From the NCBI GenBank assembly GCA_024639005.1, contig JAHEJD010000011.1, positions 17,837 to 61,429 on the forward strand: a stretch of 43,593 bases of DNA. Reading direction: 5' to 3'. The position numbers were made by a program, and so were the translations under genes. Source of the stretch: Chromatiaceae bacterium. GTDB taxonomy: Bacteria > Pseudomonadota > Gammaproteobacteria > Chromatiales > Chromatiaceae. Below, piece after piece: positions 16,758 to 26,000 of the stretch; the first letter of the stretch is position 1; every line of letters starts with the position of its first letter. Below the pieces are notes generated by a model. The model made no database searches. It was not told the origin of the DNA and saw only the letters and a program-made list of their open reading frames with translations.

Positions 16758-17894
16758 TCAGGAAGGCCCCGGCATCGCCTGTTCGCGCGCGCTCGCCGCG
16801 GCGAGGGAATCCCGCAGCTGCTTCTCCAGTGCCTCGAGCTCGGCGTTGGCCTTGGCCCGGGCGGCACGTCCCGCGTCGGCGATCTGCAGGCTGTCTTCGA
16901 TGGTCGCGATCAGGGCCGCGTTCGCCGCACTGACTGCCTCGATATCGAACACGCCACGCTCGATCTGGCGACGGGTCTCGGCATTCGCCTGGCGCAGGTT
17001 GTCGGCGTTGGCGCGCAGCAGGTCATTGGTCAGATCCGAGGCCGCGGCCACCGCCTCGGCAGCATCGCGCGAGCGATGGATGGTCAGCGCCTGAGCGAGT
17101 TGCTGGCGCCAGAGCGGTACGGTGTTCACCAGCGTCGAGTTGATCTTGCCCACCAGCGCCTTGTCGTTCTCCTGCACCAGCCGGATGCTGGGCAGACTCT
17201 GCATGCTGACCTGCCGGGTCAGGCGCAGGTCGTGCACCCGCCGCTCCAGGTCGTCGCGGACCGCGCGCAGGTCGCGCAAGTGCTGCGCGGCCAACGTATC
17301 GTCACCGTCGGCCACGACACCAGCCTGCGGCGGAATGACCTCCTCGTCCAATTCCTTCAACTTTTGCTCCCCCGCCGCGACGTAGTCCTCCAGAGTGCGG
17401 AAGTAATCGAGATTGGCTGCGTAAAGCCGGTCGAGCGATTCGATATCGACCAGCAGACCGGTCTTGTGCTGTTCCAGGCGCCCGGTGATATCTTCGATCT
17501 GGTCGCGGACGTGTTCGTAGCGTTGCAGCACCTTGGCCGCGTCGCGGCCCTTGCCGAGCAGACGGCTGAACCACCCCCCCTTGCCATTCGGGTCGAGACC
17601 GCTGAGATCGAAGCCGCGCAAGGTCAGTACCATGTCGTTGAGGGCCTCGCCGGCGGGCCCGACGTCCTTGGTGCGCACCCGCTCGAGCATGCTGTCCGAC
17701 ACGGTGGTCAGCTGTTCCTGCGCGGCGCTGCCGAAGAAAAGCACCGAGTGGCTGTCGTTCAGGTCGAGGTCGGCCAGCAGGGCGGCGACCCTGGCCGTTT
17801 CCAGCGATCCAGATGTCGCCGTCGGATCGGACAGGGAGGTCGGTTGCTCGCCGGGCCCAAGGGAATCGGTCTTTGGTTCGCTGGGTGTTTGCAT
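16758..17894 (-). CDS. telA: Toxic anion resistance protein, TelA/KlaA family
   Basis: A 378-residue TelA-family protein, largely alpha-helical and charged. Recognisable family stretches are LGKGRDAAKVLQRYEHVRDQ, DIESLDRLYAANLDYFR, LDEEVIPPQ and VPLWRQQLAQAL. Named after plasmid tellurite resistance; its biochemical role is unclear. The ATG at 17894 is preferred over the GTG at 17900 because the GGAGG at 17904-17908 is 9 bases from the ATG but only 3 from the GTG. It follows xpaC by 35 bp, a common pairing in bacteria. Confidence 0.88.
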   Translation of the reverse strand: MQTPSEPKTDSLGPGEQPTSLSDPTATSGSLETARVAALLADLDLNDSHSVLFFGSAAQEQLTTVSDSMLERVRTKDVGPAGEALNDMVLTLRGFDLSGLDPNGKGGWFSRLLGKGRDAAKVLQRYEHVRDQIEDITGRLEQHKTGLLVDIESLDRLYAANLDYFRTLEDYVAAGEQKLKELDEEVIPPQAGVVADGDDTLAAQHLRDLRAVRDDLERRVHDLRLTRQVSMQSLPSIRLVQENDKALVGKINSTLVNTVPLWRQQLAQALTIHRSRDAAEAVAAASDLTNDLLRANADNLRQANAETRRQIERGVFDIEAVSAANAALIATIEDSLQIADAGRAARAKANAELEALEKQLRDSLAAASAREQAMPGPS

Positions 17895-17929
17895 GGTCAC
17901 GGACCTCCGGGTCGCTGTGTGCCGTCTGT

Positions 17930-18832
17930 TCAGGTTATGCCTTCGCGTTCGAGCTGCTTGCGCAGCACCTCGATCTCCACATCCAAGTCGAACACATCGT
18001 GCTCGGCCAGTCGATTGAGCTGTCGCCCGAAGACGGTCTCGATCTCGGTCAATACGTTGCGGAAATTTTGCTCGAGTTCCTGGCCACGTGCCAGGCGGTG
18101 TGTCTGCGCATACCGGCTCGCCACCCGTTCGGCGCCTTCGAGGTACACGTTGAGGAACTTGCGCGCGCGAAAACGCTCTTCCGGCCGCGCAACGATCTGT
18201 TCGAGGACGGCCCGCCCCTGCACGGCGATGCGATGCAGCCGCTGCTCGAGTTCCAGGTTGCCGATACGCAGGGCCGCCTTTTCGATCGCCAGGATGCGCA
18301 GTTCGGCCTGGGCCAGCGCCTTCTGCAGGGTCTTGTCGCGGACCGCTGTACGCGGCGCACCAAATACCGCCCGCGGCCGCGGCAGTCTATAGGCCAGGTG
18401 AAAACCTGCAATAGCCAGCAGCCCAAAGGCCGCGCTGACCAATGCGTCCTGACCCACCGCGCCAAAGGCCGCCAACGCGGTGCCGGCGGCCACCCCCAGC
18501 GCCGCCAGGTACTTGTACGGCAGACCCCAGGAGCGCGTGAAGCGGCGCTCCGGCGCGACGAGTTCCTCGAGGATGCCGCGACGATTGAGTACCCCACCGA
18601 CCACGATCAGTCCGAACGCCGTCGCCGCCGAGAGCGCCGCCGCGAGTTGACCGCTGGCCAGCGAGACCAGGGTCGCAAAGGCCAGCGGCGCAGCGAGCAC
18701 ATAGAGGAGCGCGCCGCGCAGCCCCAGGCGCGCACGCCGCCAGGCCGAAAAATTGTCGCGTACGTCGCGCGCAGCCTTGAGCAGGGCGTCAATGCGCGGG
18801 TCTATCTGCTGGCTCTGCCGGTCAGAAGGCAT
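17930..18832 (-). CDS. XpaC-like (5-bromo-4-chloroindolyl phosphate hydrolysis) protein
   Basis: A 300-residue XpaC-family membrane protein. After a polar N-terminus there are two hydrophobic blocks (about residues 38-82 and 108-150), each able to hold two helices, then a long charged helical C-terminus ending in VEIEVLRKQLEREGIT. The family name comes from a Bacillus phenotype and does not describe a known enzyme activity. The ATG at 18832 is preferred to the GTG/other starts upstream because the upstream residues are cysteine/tryptophan-rich and out of family character. XpaC plus TelA is a frequent gene pair. Confidence 0.8.
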   Translation of the reverse strand: MPSDRQSQQIDPRIDALLKAARDVRDNFSAWRRARLGLRGALLYVLAAPLAFATLVSLASGQLAAALSAATAFGLIVVGGVLNRRGILEELVAPERRFTRSWGLPYKYLAALGVAAGTALAAFGAVGQDALVSAAFGLLAIAGFHLAYRLPRPRAVFGAPRTAVRDKTLQKALAQAELRILAIEKAALRIGNLELEQRLHRIAVQGRAVLEQIVARPEERFRARKFLNVYLEGAERVASRYAQTHRLARGQELEQNFRNVLTEIETVFGRQLNRLAEHDVFDLDVEIEVLRKQLEREGIT

Positions 18833-18905
18833 GGATGAAGGCCTGACACGACACCAGGCCCACGCTGGCCAACAGAACAAGCGCTCCCAAAACTCTGACC
18901 CACAT
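18822..18905 (-). CDS. 27-residue hydrophobic, lipoprotein-like peptide
   Basis: A short frame, MWVRVLGALVLLASVGLV followed by SCQAFIHAF, ends inside the first codons of the XpaC-like gene (the two overlap by 11 bases in different frames). It looks like a signal peptide with a lipobox-type cysteine (LVSC). It could be a leader peptide coupling translation of the operon, a tiny membrane protein or chance. The upstream ribosome binding site is poor. Confidence 0.3.
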   Translation of the reverse strand: MWVRVLGALVLLASVGLVSCQAFIHAF

Positions 18906-19086
18906 CGTGTACAACGGCTCCCAAAATGGCCTTAGGGTCTCACTCTACCGGAGGCCAAGGCCTACCTAAAGACATAGGGGCATCGCTGGGGTTTTCCATG
19001 GTGAGCAACCCCGGGGCGCTCAGGGTTCGTGCATGCATACGGGAGATGGTCGGGTCTGAGGCGTTTTTTGCGCGACTTTCCGACGA

Positions 19087-19104
19087 CGCGGGCCATCGCC
19101 CGCG
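19087..19104. terminator. GC hairpin downstream of the REC-GGDEF-EAL gene
   Basis: CGCGGGC (19087-19093), loop CATC, GCCCGCG (19098-19104) forms a 7-bp GC stem 20 bp past the stop of the minus-strand gene. No T run follows on the minus strand, so it may only pause or protect the transcript end. Confidence 0.35.
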
Positions 19105-19123
19105 CACCCACCTTCGCCGCTAG

Positions 19124-21208
19124 CTAGGCGGCCTTTAACAGGCCCTGGATCACCTCACCCCGGGCTGGGCGGCCGGTCAGATAGCCTTGAATGAGGTCGC
19201 AGCGCTGTGAGCGCAGGTACTCGAGCTGGTGGTCCTCTTCTACCCCTTCAGCCACCACCTGCATGCCCAGCGCGTGGCTCATGTCGATAATGCCGCGGAT
19301 AATCGATCGTGCGCTGGGATTGTGGCCCAGATCGGCAACGAAGCTGCGATCTATCTTCAACGTGTGGAACTGGAACTGGCGCAGATTGTTCAGCGACGAA
19401 TAGCCGGTACCGAAATCATCGATGGCCGTTCGTATCCCGATTTCCTGCAAGTCCTGCAATATCAGGGCGATTCCGGCGCAGTGTTCCATCGCGACAGTCT
19501 CGGTCAGCTCGATCTCTATCTGGCCTTCAGCCGTGACGTGCTTGGCCAAGGTCGCCATCACGCCCTGCACCAGCCCCTTTTTACTAAACTGGTGGCCGGA
19601 AAAATTGACTGCGATGGGAACGGTCACGCGCCCTGCGGCGTTCCACTGCCGGCTCTGCCGGCAGGCCTCGTCCAACACGAATTCGCCGATCGACAGGATC
19701 AGGCCACTCTCTTCGGCCAGCGGGATGAACTCCGCGGGTGACACCGCTCCCCGCTCGGGGTGGACCCACCGCACCAGGGCCTCGACCCCGAACAGACTGC
19801 GATCGCCCGCGTCGACCTTGGGCTGGTATTCGAGATGCAGATCGCCGTTATTCACCGCCGATTGGAGCTGCTTTACGAGACGCGCACGCTTGCGGCGTTG
19901 GTCACGGATCTCGTTTGAGTAGAATGTTGCTGTCGAGCAAGACTGCGCCATCGCCATCTCGGCCTGGTCAAATAAGGTCAACGCATCCATGTCTGCGCCG
20001 CCGTCCCACACCGCAATGCCGAGCGGTGTAGTGACCTCGATCTCGTAGTCGCCCAGCGTGTAACTGCCGGCCATCTCTTCGCGCAGACGCTTGGCGAATG
20101 CCCGCACCGCTTCCCGCCCACCCAGATCACCCCGAACGACAGCGAATCCGCCATCACTGACCCGTCCCACCAGACTGGGCGACGGACTCGGCGCGTCACG
20201 AGGTCCGCCGGCCACGGCATTGAGGCGCTCTGAAAACAGACAAAGCAGTCGATTTGCCCGCTCGTTGCCGAGCAGGCAGCGGGTGTACTCCAGACCCTGC
20301 AGATCCAATCGCATCAACGCGAGTTGACTGGAAGTGCCAGCAAATGCGTTTAGCTTGTCAGCCGCGAATTGCTGAAGCATTTCCCGGTTCGGCATGCCGG
20401 TTAAGCGATCGAAGTAGGCCAGCGAGCGAATCTCCGCCTCGGCACGCCGGCGATCGGTAAAGTCACGCACCAGCGCAATCATATCGCCGCGCCCCCCGGC
20501 TGCCAGGTTGACCTCGTAGCAACGGGGACCCGCGCTGCTCTGAACATCAAACTCGAAGCTCGCCTGGCCGGTGCCCCGGTTGACTGCGGAGACCGCCTGA
20601 TCAGCGAGGCCGCCGGCACCTGCGGGCAGGGTCTCGGATAACAGGTAGCCGACCCGAAAGAGCGCTGCGGCGTCGCCCCAGCCCGAAGCGGGCAGCCGTC
20701 CCCCTGTGACCCGACCTTTGCCATCGAGACTGAAGACGGCATCGGGGATGGTCTGCATAAGCCCTTGGCGATGTGCATGACTCGCCGCCAATTCCTCCGC
20801 CATGACACGCGTGTTTATGGAGTAACGGATTCGGTATTTCAGCTGCGTCCAGTCTATGGGTTTGGCGATGAAGTCGGTTGCCCCCGCCTCGTAAGCCGCC
20901 TCGATAGCCTCTCGGTCATCCAGCCCGGTCGCGACGATGATCGGTAGAAAGTCGCCGCGGTACATCGATCGCATCTGCCGGCAGGTCTCGAAACCGTCCA
21001 TCCCAGGCATGCGCACATCCAGCAGGACTGCATCGACACGTTGACGTTTTAGGATATCGATGGCCTGCTCACCACTCCCGACCTCGACAACATCGATACC
21101 GCTGTTTTCTAAGATGATCCGCGCATGCAGCCGAATGGCACAATCATCATCCACCACCAAAACCCGGTGCTGGCCCCCGACCGACGCCGCTGTGGTATTC
21201 GTCAACAT
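19124..21208 (-). CDS. Response regulator with PAS, degenerate GGDEF and EAL domains
   Basis: A 694-residue cytoplasmic protein. The receiver domain (about 14-130) has the phospho-acceptor D64 in LLDVRMPGMDG. A PAS-like segment (about 150-260) follows. The GGDEF-like domain (about 270-430) has SDGGF in place of GGDEF, so cyclase activity is very unlikely; it may bind GTP and regulate. The EAL domain (about 440-690) is complete: EALVRW, NFSGHQF, IELTET, DDFGTGYSSL, KIDRSFV, AEGVE, IQGYL. Overall prediction: a phosphorylation-controlled c-di-GMP phosphodiesterase. The ATG at 21208 follows a strong AGGGGAGG-type site and a sigma-54 promoter 46 bp upstream. Confidence 0.9.
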   Translation of the reverse strand: MLTNTTAASVGGQHRVLVVDDDCAIRLHARIILENSGIDVVEVGSGEQAIDILKRQRVDAVLLDVRMPGMDGFETCRQMRSMYRGDFLPIIVATGLDDREAIEAAYEAGATDFIAKPIDWTQLKYRIRYSINTRVMAEELAASHAHRQGLMQTIPDAVFSLDGKGRVTGGRLPASGWGDAAALFRVGYLLSETLPAGAGGLADQAVSAVNRGTGQASFEFDVQSSAGPRCYEVNLAAGGRGDMIALVRDFTDRRRAEAEIRSLAYFDRLTGMPNREMLQQFAADKLNAFAGTSSQLALMRLDLQGLEYTRCLLGNERANRLLCLFSERLNAVAGGPRDAPSPSPSLVGRVSDGGFAVVRGDLGGREAVRAFAKRLREEMAGSYTLGDYEIEVTTPLGIAVWDGGADMDALTLFDQAEMAMAQSCSTATFYSNEIRDQRRKRARLVKQLQSAVNNGDLHLEYQPKVDAGDRSLFGVEALVRWVHPERGAVSPAEFIPLAEESGLILSIGEFVLDEACRQSRQWNAAGRVTVPIAVNFSGHQFSKKGLVQGVMATLAKHVTAEGQIEIELTETVAMEHCAGIALILQDLQEIGIRTAIDDFGTGYSSLNNLRQFQFHTLKIDRSFVADLGHNPSARSIIRGIIDMSHALGMQVVAEGVEEDHQLEYLRSQRCDLIQGYLTGRPARGEVIQGLLKAA

Positions 21209-21253
21209 GCTGCCTCCCCTTTTGTTTTCAACGCTTGTATGCGTTAACCCATG

Positions 21254-21270
21254 AGCAAGGCAGGGGCCAA
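21254..21270 (-). promoter_or_regulatory. Sigma-54 promoter of the REC-GGDEF-EAL gene
   Basis: Read on the minus strand: TTGGCCCCTGCCTTGCT. GG and GC are 12 bp apart and the -12 element TTGCT is perfect. The predicted start is about 21243, leaving a 35-nt leader. A 14-bp near-palindrome (TTCCGCTTGCGGAA, 21275-21288) sits just upstream of the -24 element. Confidence 0.8.
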
Positions 21271-21416
21271 TTCGTTCCGCTTGCGGAAACTCAAGAACGC
21301 AGTTCCTCATAAAGCCTCTTGTTCCGAAAATCTGGACGCCGCTACCCGTGCGGAGATGCAGCATATTTCTCGATGGAGGCGATTTGGCGATACAGCGGAT
21401 GCTGCAGGGAAAATGC

Positions 21417-21430
21417 GTTGCAAATTGCAC
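21417..21430. promoter_or_regulatory. LuxO-type enhancer site upstream of the REC-EAL gene
   Basis: GTTGCAAATTGCAC contains TTGCA-AAT-TGCAC, one mismatch from the TTGCA-N3-TGCAA operator. It lies about 180 bp upstream of the predicted sigma-54 start, a normal enhancer distance. Confidence 0.6.
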
Positions 21431-21521
21431 AAATCCTGACGCTGGCCGCGACGCTCGATAACGACGTCACGGCATCGGTCAGGGTCTCTGACAGAGTGCT
21501 GACAATCTACTCAGGTGGAAT

Positions 21522-22979
21522 CTACGCCTGGCCAGCGTCACTCGCCTGTGGATTCGCAGTCTTGTCCCACGCGGCACGTTTGCGGTAGATGGTCGAGGCG
21601 CTGATGTCCAGCAGCGCAGCGGCCTTTGGGATATTACCGGCGCAGGCCTCGATCGCCCGCTCGATGATGTCCTTTTCCTCCAGCCAAAGCGGTCTGATGC
21701 CCGACACGGCGATTGGCTCGGCCGGCGCGGTGGATGCCTGGCGTGCCAACCGCCCGGAATCCTCTCCGGCCTCATCGACCGGCCGTTCGAGAGCCTGCTG
21801 AAGCTGGACCGGAAGCATGTCGTAGCTCACCTGCTCTCCATCATTCAGCACCACGATGTTGCGGATGACATTCTCTAGTTCGCGGACATTGCCAGGCCAT
21901 AGATAGCCGCGCAGCGCATCGGCGACCGCAGCCGACAGACCGCGAAACTTTTTGCCTTCCTCGTCCACCATGCGGTGCAGCATGTCGATGGCGATCGCCA
22001 GGATATCGTCACCACGCTCGCGCAGCGGCGGCAGCTGTATTGGGATCACGTTCAGGCGGTAATACAGGTCTTCTCTGAACCGTCCGGCCCTGACTTCCCC
22101 GAGGGGTTCGCGATTTGTCGCGCAGACGATGCGGATATCGACCTGTTCTTCCTTAGAGTCACCGACGCGCTGAAACCTGCCCGTCTGGATGAACCGCAAG
22201 AGCTTGCTCTGCAGGTCCATGTCCATCTCACAGATCTCGTCTAAAAACAGGGTACCGCCGTCGGCTCTTGTCGCCGCACCGTCACGACGACCCGCTGCCC
22301 CGGTAAAGGCCCCCTTTACGTGGCCGAAGATCTCGCTTTCCATCAGGTCGCGCGGGATCGCGGCACAGTTGAGCGCGACGAACGCCTGCTCGCGTCGCGG
22401 GCTCTCGCGATGGACCGCATCGGCACACAACTCTTTGCCGGTGCCGCTCTCGCCGGTGATGAACACAGTGGCCCTGCTGGGTGCGGCACTCTCGATGATC
22501 CGGTACACGGCCTGCATCGGGATCGATGCCCCGACGAAGCCGTGAAATCGATCGCGCTCAAAGGTCTGCTGATAACAGCTGACCATGTTCGACAAACGGC
22601 GCTTGTCCAACACGTTGCCGACGGTGACACGCAGCCGCGTCGCATCGAACGGCTTGGCGATAAAGTCAGCCGCGCCATACCGCATCGCCTCGATCGCGGC
22701 GTCGATCGAGCCATGGGCGGTAATGATCACCACCGCGGTGTCGATGTCACACTCGTGAATGTGCTTGAGCACCTCCATGCCCGACATGTCCGGCAGGCGC
22801 AGATCCAGCAGCACGATATCCGGGGTGCGGGTTTCCAGGTGGGCCAGCGCGGCGGCGCCAGTGTCGACCGCCTCGGTGTTGTGGTCGTCGGCCGCCAGAT
22901 AGTTCTGGTACACGGCCGCCAGCGAGGGGCTGTCCTCGACCAGCAGTATCTGGGCTTTGCTAGGTGTGTTCTCTGACAT
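21522..22979 (-). CDS. LuxO-like sigma-54-dependent response regulator
   Basis: A 485-residue NtrC-class activator. Receiver domain about 10-125 with phospho-acceptor D59 (LLDLRLPDMSG); AAA+ domain about 145-380 with Walker A GESGTGKE, the sigma-54-contacting GAFTGA loop, GGTLFLDEICEMDMDLQSKL and the arginine-finger region; C-terminal helix-turn-helix (KAAALLDISASTIYRKRAAW). The receiver and AAA+ segments read very close to Vibrio LuxO (for example LRFIQTGRFQ, FREDLYYRL, RNIVVLN). The ATG at 22979 is chosen over a TTG at 22985. It is third in an operon with its presumed kinase, 30 bp downstream of it. It probably activates the sigma-54 promoters listed here, including its own operon's. Confidence 0.9.
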   Translation of the reverse strand: MSENTPSKAQILLVEDSPSLAAVYQNYLAADDHNTEAVDTGAAALAHLETRTPDIVLLDLRLPDMSGMEVLKHIHECDIDTAVVIITAHGSIDAAIEAMRYGAADFIAKPFDATRLRVTVGNVLDKRRLSNMVSCYQQTFERDRFHGFVGASIPMQAVYRIIESAAPSRATVFITGESGTGKELCADAVHRESPRREQAFVALNCAAIPRDLMESEIFGHVKGAFTGAAGRRDGAATRADGGTLFLDEICEMDMDLQSKLLRFIQTGRFQRVGDSKEEQVDIRIVCATNREPLGEVRAGRFREDLYYRLNVIPIQLPPLRERGDDILAIAIDMLHRMVDEEGKKFRGLSAAVADALRGYLWPGNVRELENVIRNIVVLNDGEQVSYDMLPVQLQQALERPVDEAGEDSGRLARQASTAPAEPIAVSGIRPLWLEEKDIIERAIEACAGNIPKAAALLDISASTIYRKRAAWDKTANPQASDAGQA

Positions 22980-23009
22980 GGCCAAACCTGGATTGTCTAC
23001 AGACTAATC

Positions 23010-26000
23010 TTACTCGTCGGTTTCCGAAAGGTACGCGAAGCGCGCGCGGTACGCCGCCAGCGTCTGCTGCAGGACCTCTGGCATCCGCCTACTCAGGGTT
23101 TCGGCCGTCTCCTGGTTTCCTTCACGACAGGCCGCCTCGATTTCACGGGCGAGTGTCTGCAGCCGGGTCGCGCCGAAAGTGCCGGCGCAACTTTTCAGTG
23201 TATGCGCCTCGTCCTCGAGGACATCCAGCGATGACCTGTCCAGTGCCAGACCAAGATTCTCTGCACGCTGGACAGTCTCTGTGACAAACATCTGCAGCAT
23301 CGCCGGGACGGCGCCGGGCGTGACGTCCTCGGCCAGTTTCCGCACCGCGTCTTCGTCGATTAACGGGGCGCCGCTGCCGGCAGGCTCGACCGCGATCTGC
23401 GGATCCTCAGTCCACTCTGCAACCGCGGCCGCAGACGGCAGCAGGCGTGCCAGGGTCTCGAACAGACGGCGCTTGTCCACGGGTTTCGGCACAAAGTCGT
23501 CCATGCCGGCTGCCAGGCAGCGCTCGACGTCCTGCTGCATCGCATTGGCGGTCATTGCAATGATCGGCACCTCGCCGCCGCCCGGCAGCGCACGGATCGC
23601 GGCAGTCGCGGTAAGGCCATCCACCTGCGGCATGCGCAGATCCATCAAGATCGCATCGTAGGCCTCGCTGCCGAACATATCGATGGCCTCGCGACCGTTG
23701 TTAGCGATGTCGACCGTGTAGCCTGCGTTATGCAGCATCGCCGATGCCACCACCTGGTTAGCGACACTGTCCTCTGCCAGCAGCAGCCGCGCGGATCGGC
23801 CAGGCGAGGCGGCGCGCATAGCATTCGGACGCGCCGACTGGGGAGTTTTCCCCGGCGGCTGAGGCGCCAGGCTATCGCGCAGATCGTCGATCACTAGCGG
23901 GGTTACTACCAAATCGTCGTACTGGCCGCCCTTTACCCGGCTTAACATCGCCGGGTTCTCCGCGGCGGCGATCAGCAGGAGCCGCTTCACGCCGATCCTG
24001 CGGGCGCTCCGGGCCAGCCCATCGAGCTGTGTACCTGCGAGCCTGCCGTCCACTAGCATTACCTCCAGCTCGGCGGACGCCGCATCCTCGGCGAAAATAT
24101 CGGCGGTATCGAGGGCACAGCCGGCACCCGCACAGATTCGCGTCAGGGCGTCGGCGATCAGCGGATCGAAGCCGACTGCCAGCGCGGAATGGAACGCCAG
24201 CGCCGGGCCGGGATCATGCCCGCGCCTGGGGGCTGCCAACTGCAGCGGCACGTCGACCCAGAAACGGCTACCCCGACCGGGAGTGCTGTCCAGCCCGATG
24301 TCGCCACCCATCAATTTCGCCAACCCCTGACAGATCGACAGGCCGAGTCCCGTGCCACCGAAGCGGGTCGAATCTGAACTGTCGACCTGCTGGAACTCAT
24401 CGAACAGTGCCGCCTGGGACTCTGCCGGGATACCGATGCCGCTGTCCTCGACCGTGAAACGCAGATCGACGCCGTCCGTGCGGGCACGCCGCTGCTCGAC
24501 TCTCAGCACCACGCCGCCCCGCTCGGTAAATTTAAGCGCATTGTCCAACAGGTTGTTCAGTATCTGGCGCAGACGGGGCATATCGCCCCGTACCCATGTG
24601 AAGACATCGGGGTCGACTATCGCGGCGGCGGGCAGCGCCTTGTCACGAGCCCTGAAGGCGACCATGTCCATCGCCTCGCCGACCAACGCGTGGATGTCGA
24701 AATCCGTCTCATCGAGCGTCAGATGTCCGGCCTCGATCTTGGAAAAGTCGAGGACGTCGTTGATCAGGCTCAGCAGGATCTTGCCCGAGGCCTCCGCAGT
24801 CTTGGCATAGAGTCGCTGGTCCTTGGTCAGTTCTGCATCCAGCAACAAGTTGAGCGAGCCCAGTACCGCATTCAGCGGCGAGCGGATCTCGTGACTCATG
24901 TGCGCGAGGAAGCGTGATTTGGCGGCTGACGCCACCTCGGCCTGTTGCTTGGCGTCGACCAGTGCCTGTTCCTCCGCCTTGCGCGCGCTGATGTCCCGCA
25001 CCGCGGCGGTAAAGAAGGTCTCGCCATCGACCTCGATCGGCAGCACCGTCAATTCCACTGGGAACTGCCCACCATCCGCACGCAGCGCCGGCACTTCGAT
25101 ACGTTTGCCCAGCACTGGGCCCTCGCCAGTCGCAAAATACCTTTGCATCCCCTGGCGGTGCATGTCGCGCATCTGGGACGGGATGATCAGGTCGGCCATG
25201 TTCTTGCCCAATACTGCGTCGCGTGCGTGGCCGAAGATCTCTTCCGCTACTGCACTGAACTCGATAATTCGGTCCTGGGCATCCACCGTCACCAGACCGT
25301 CCAGATTTGCGTCCACAATGGCCGCACGCATCGCCTCGCTCTTGCGTGCCGCCGCCTCGACCTGCAGCTGTTCGGTGATATCGCGTACCAGTCCGACGAA
25401 GAACCGCCGATCGTCGAGCCTCATTTCGGAGATCGCCAGATCCATCGGGAACGTGCTGCCGTCCTTGCGTTGACCGGTGACCTGCCGGCCGCGGCCGATG
25501 ACTTTGGCCTCCCCGGTCTCGAGGTAATGCTGGATATAGCCATCATGCCCATGGCGGTGTGGTTCCGGCATCAGGCAGCTGACGTTACGGCCGAGCAGCT
25601 CCTTCGCCTGGTAGCCGAAAAGACGCGCGCCGGACCCGTTTATGCTGTCGATAATGCCGCGGTGATCAATGGTGACGACACCGTCCACCGCCGTATCCAG
25701 AATGGTCGAAAGCCGCAGCTCCTTCTCGGCCAGCAGATCCGCGAGCGACTGGCTCTCAGCGATCGACTGGCGCATCACGCGTTGCGATTCGGCAAGACGC
25801 AGAGACATGGTATTGAATGCCTTGCCCGTCTCGGCGAGTTCATCACTGCCTTTGACGTCCACCTGGGCGCCCAGACCGCCATCGGTAATCAAGTGCGCAG
25901 CATGTCCCAGATTGGCGAGGCCTCGGGTAAGGTAGGCACCGAGGATATAAGAGAACAACGCAACCAACAGCATCTCGACCATGGCAATGCCGCTGAGGTG

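Noticed and set aside
17076-18392. Open frame of 438 codons opposite telA and the XpaC-like gene
   Set aside because: Crosses two real genes in antisense and shows no family sequence.
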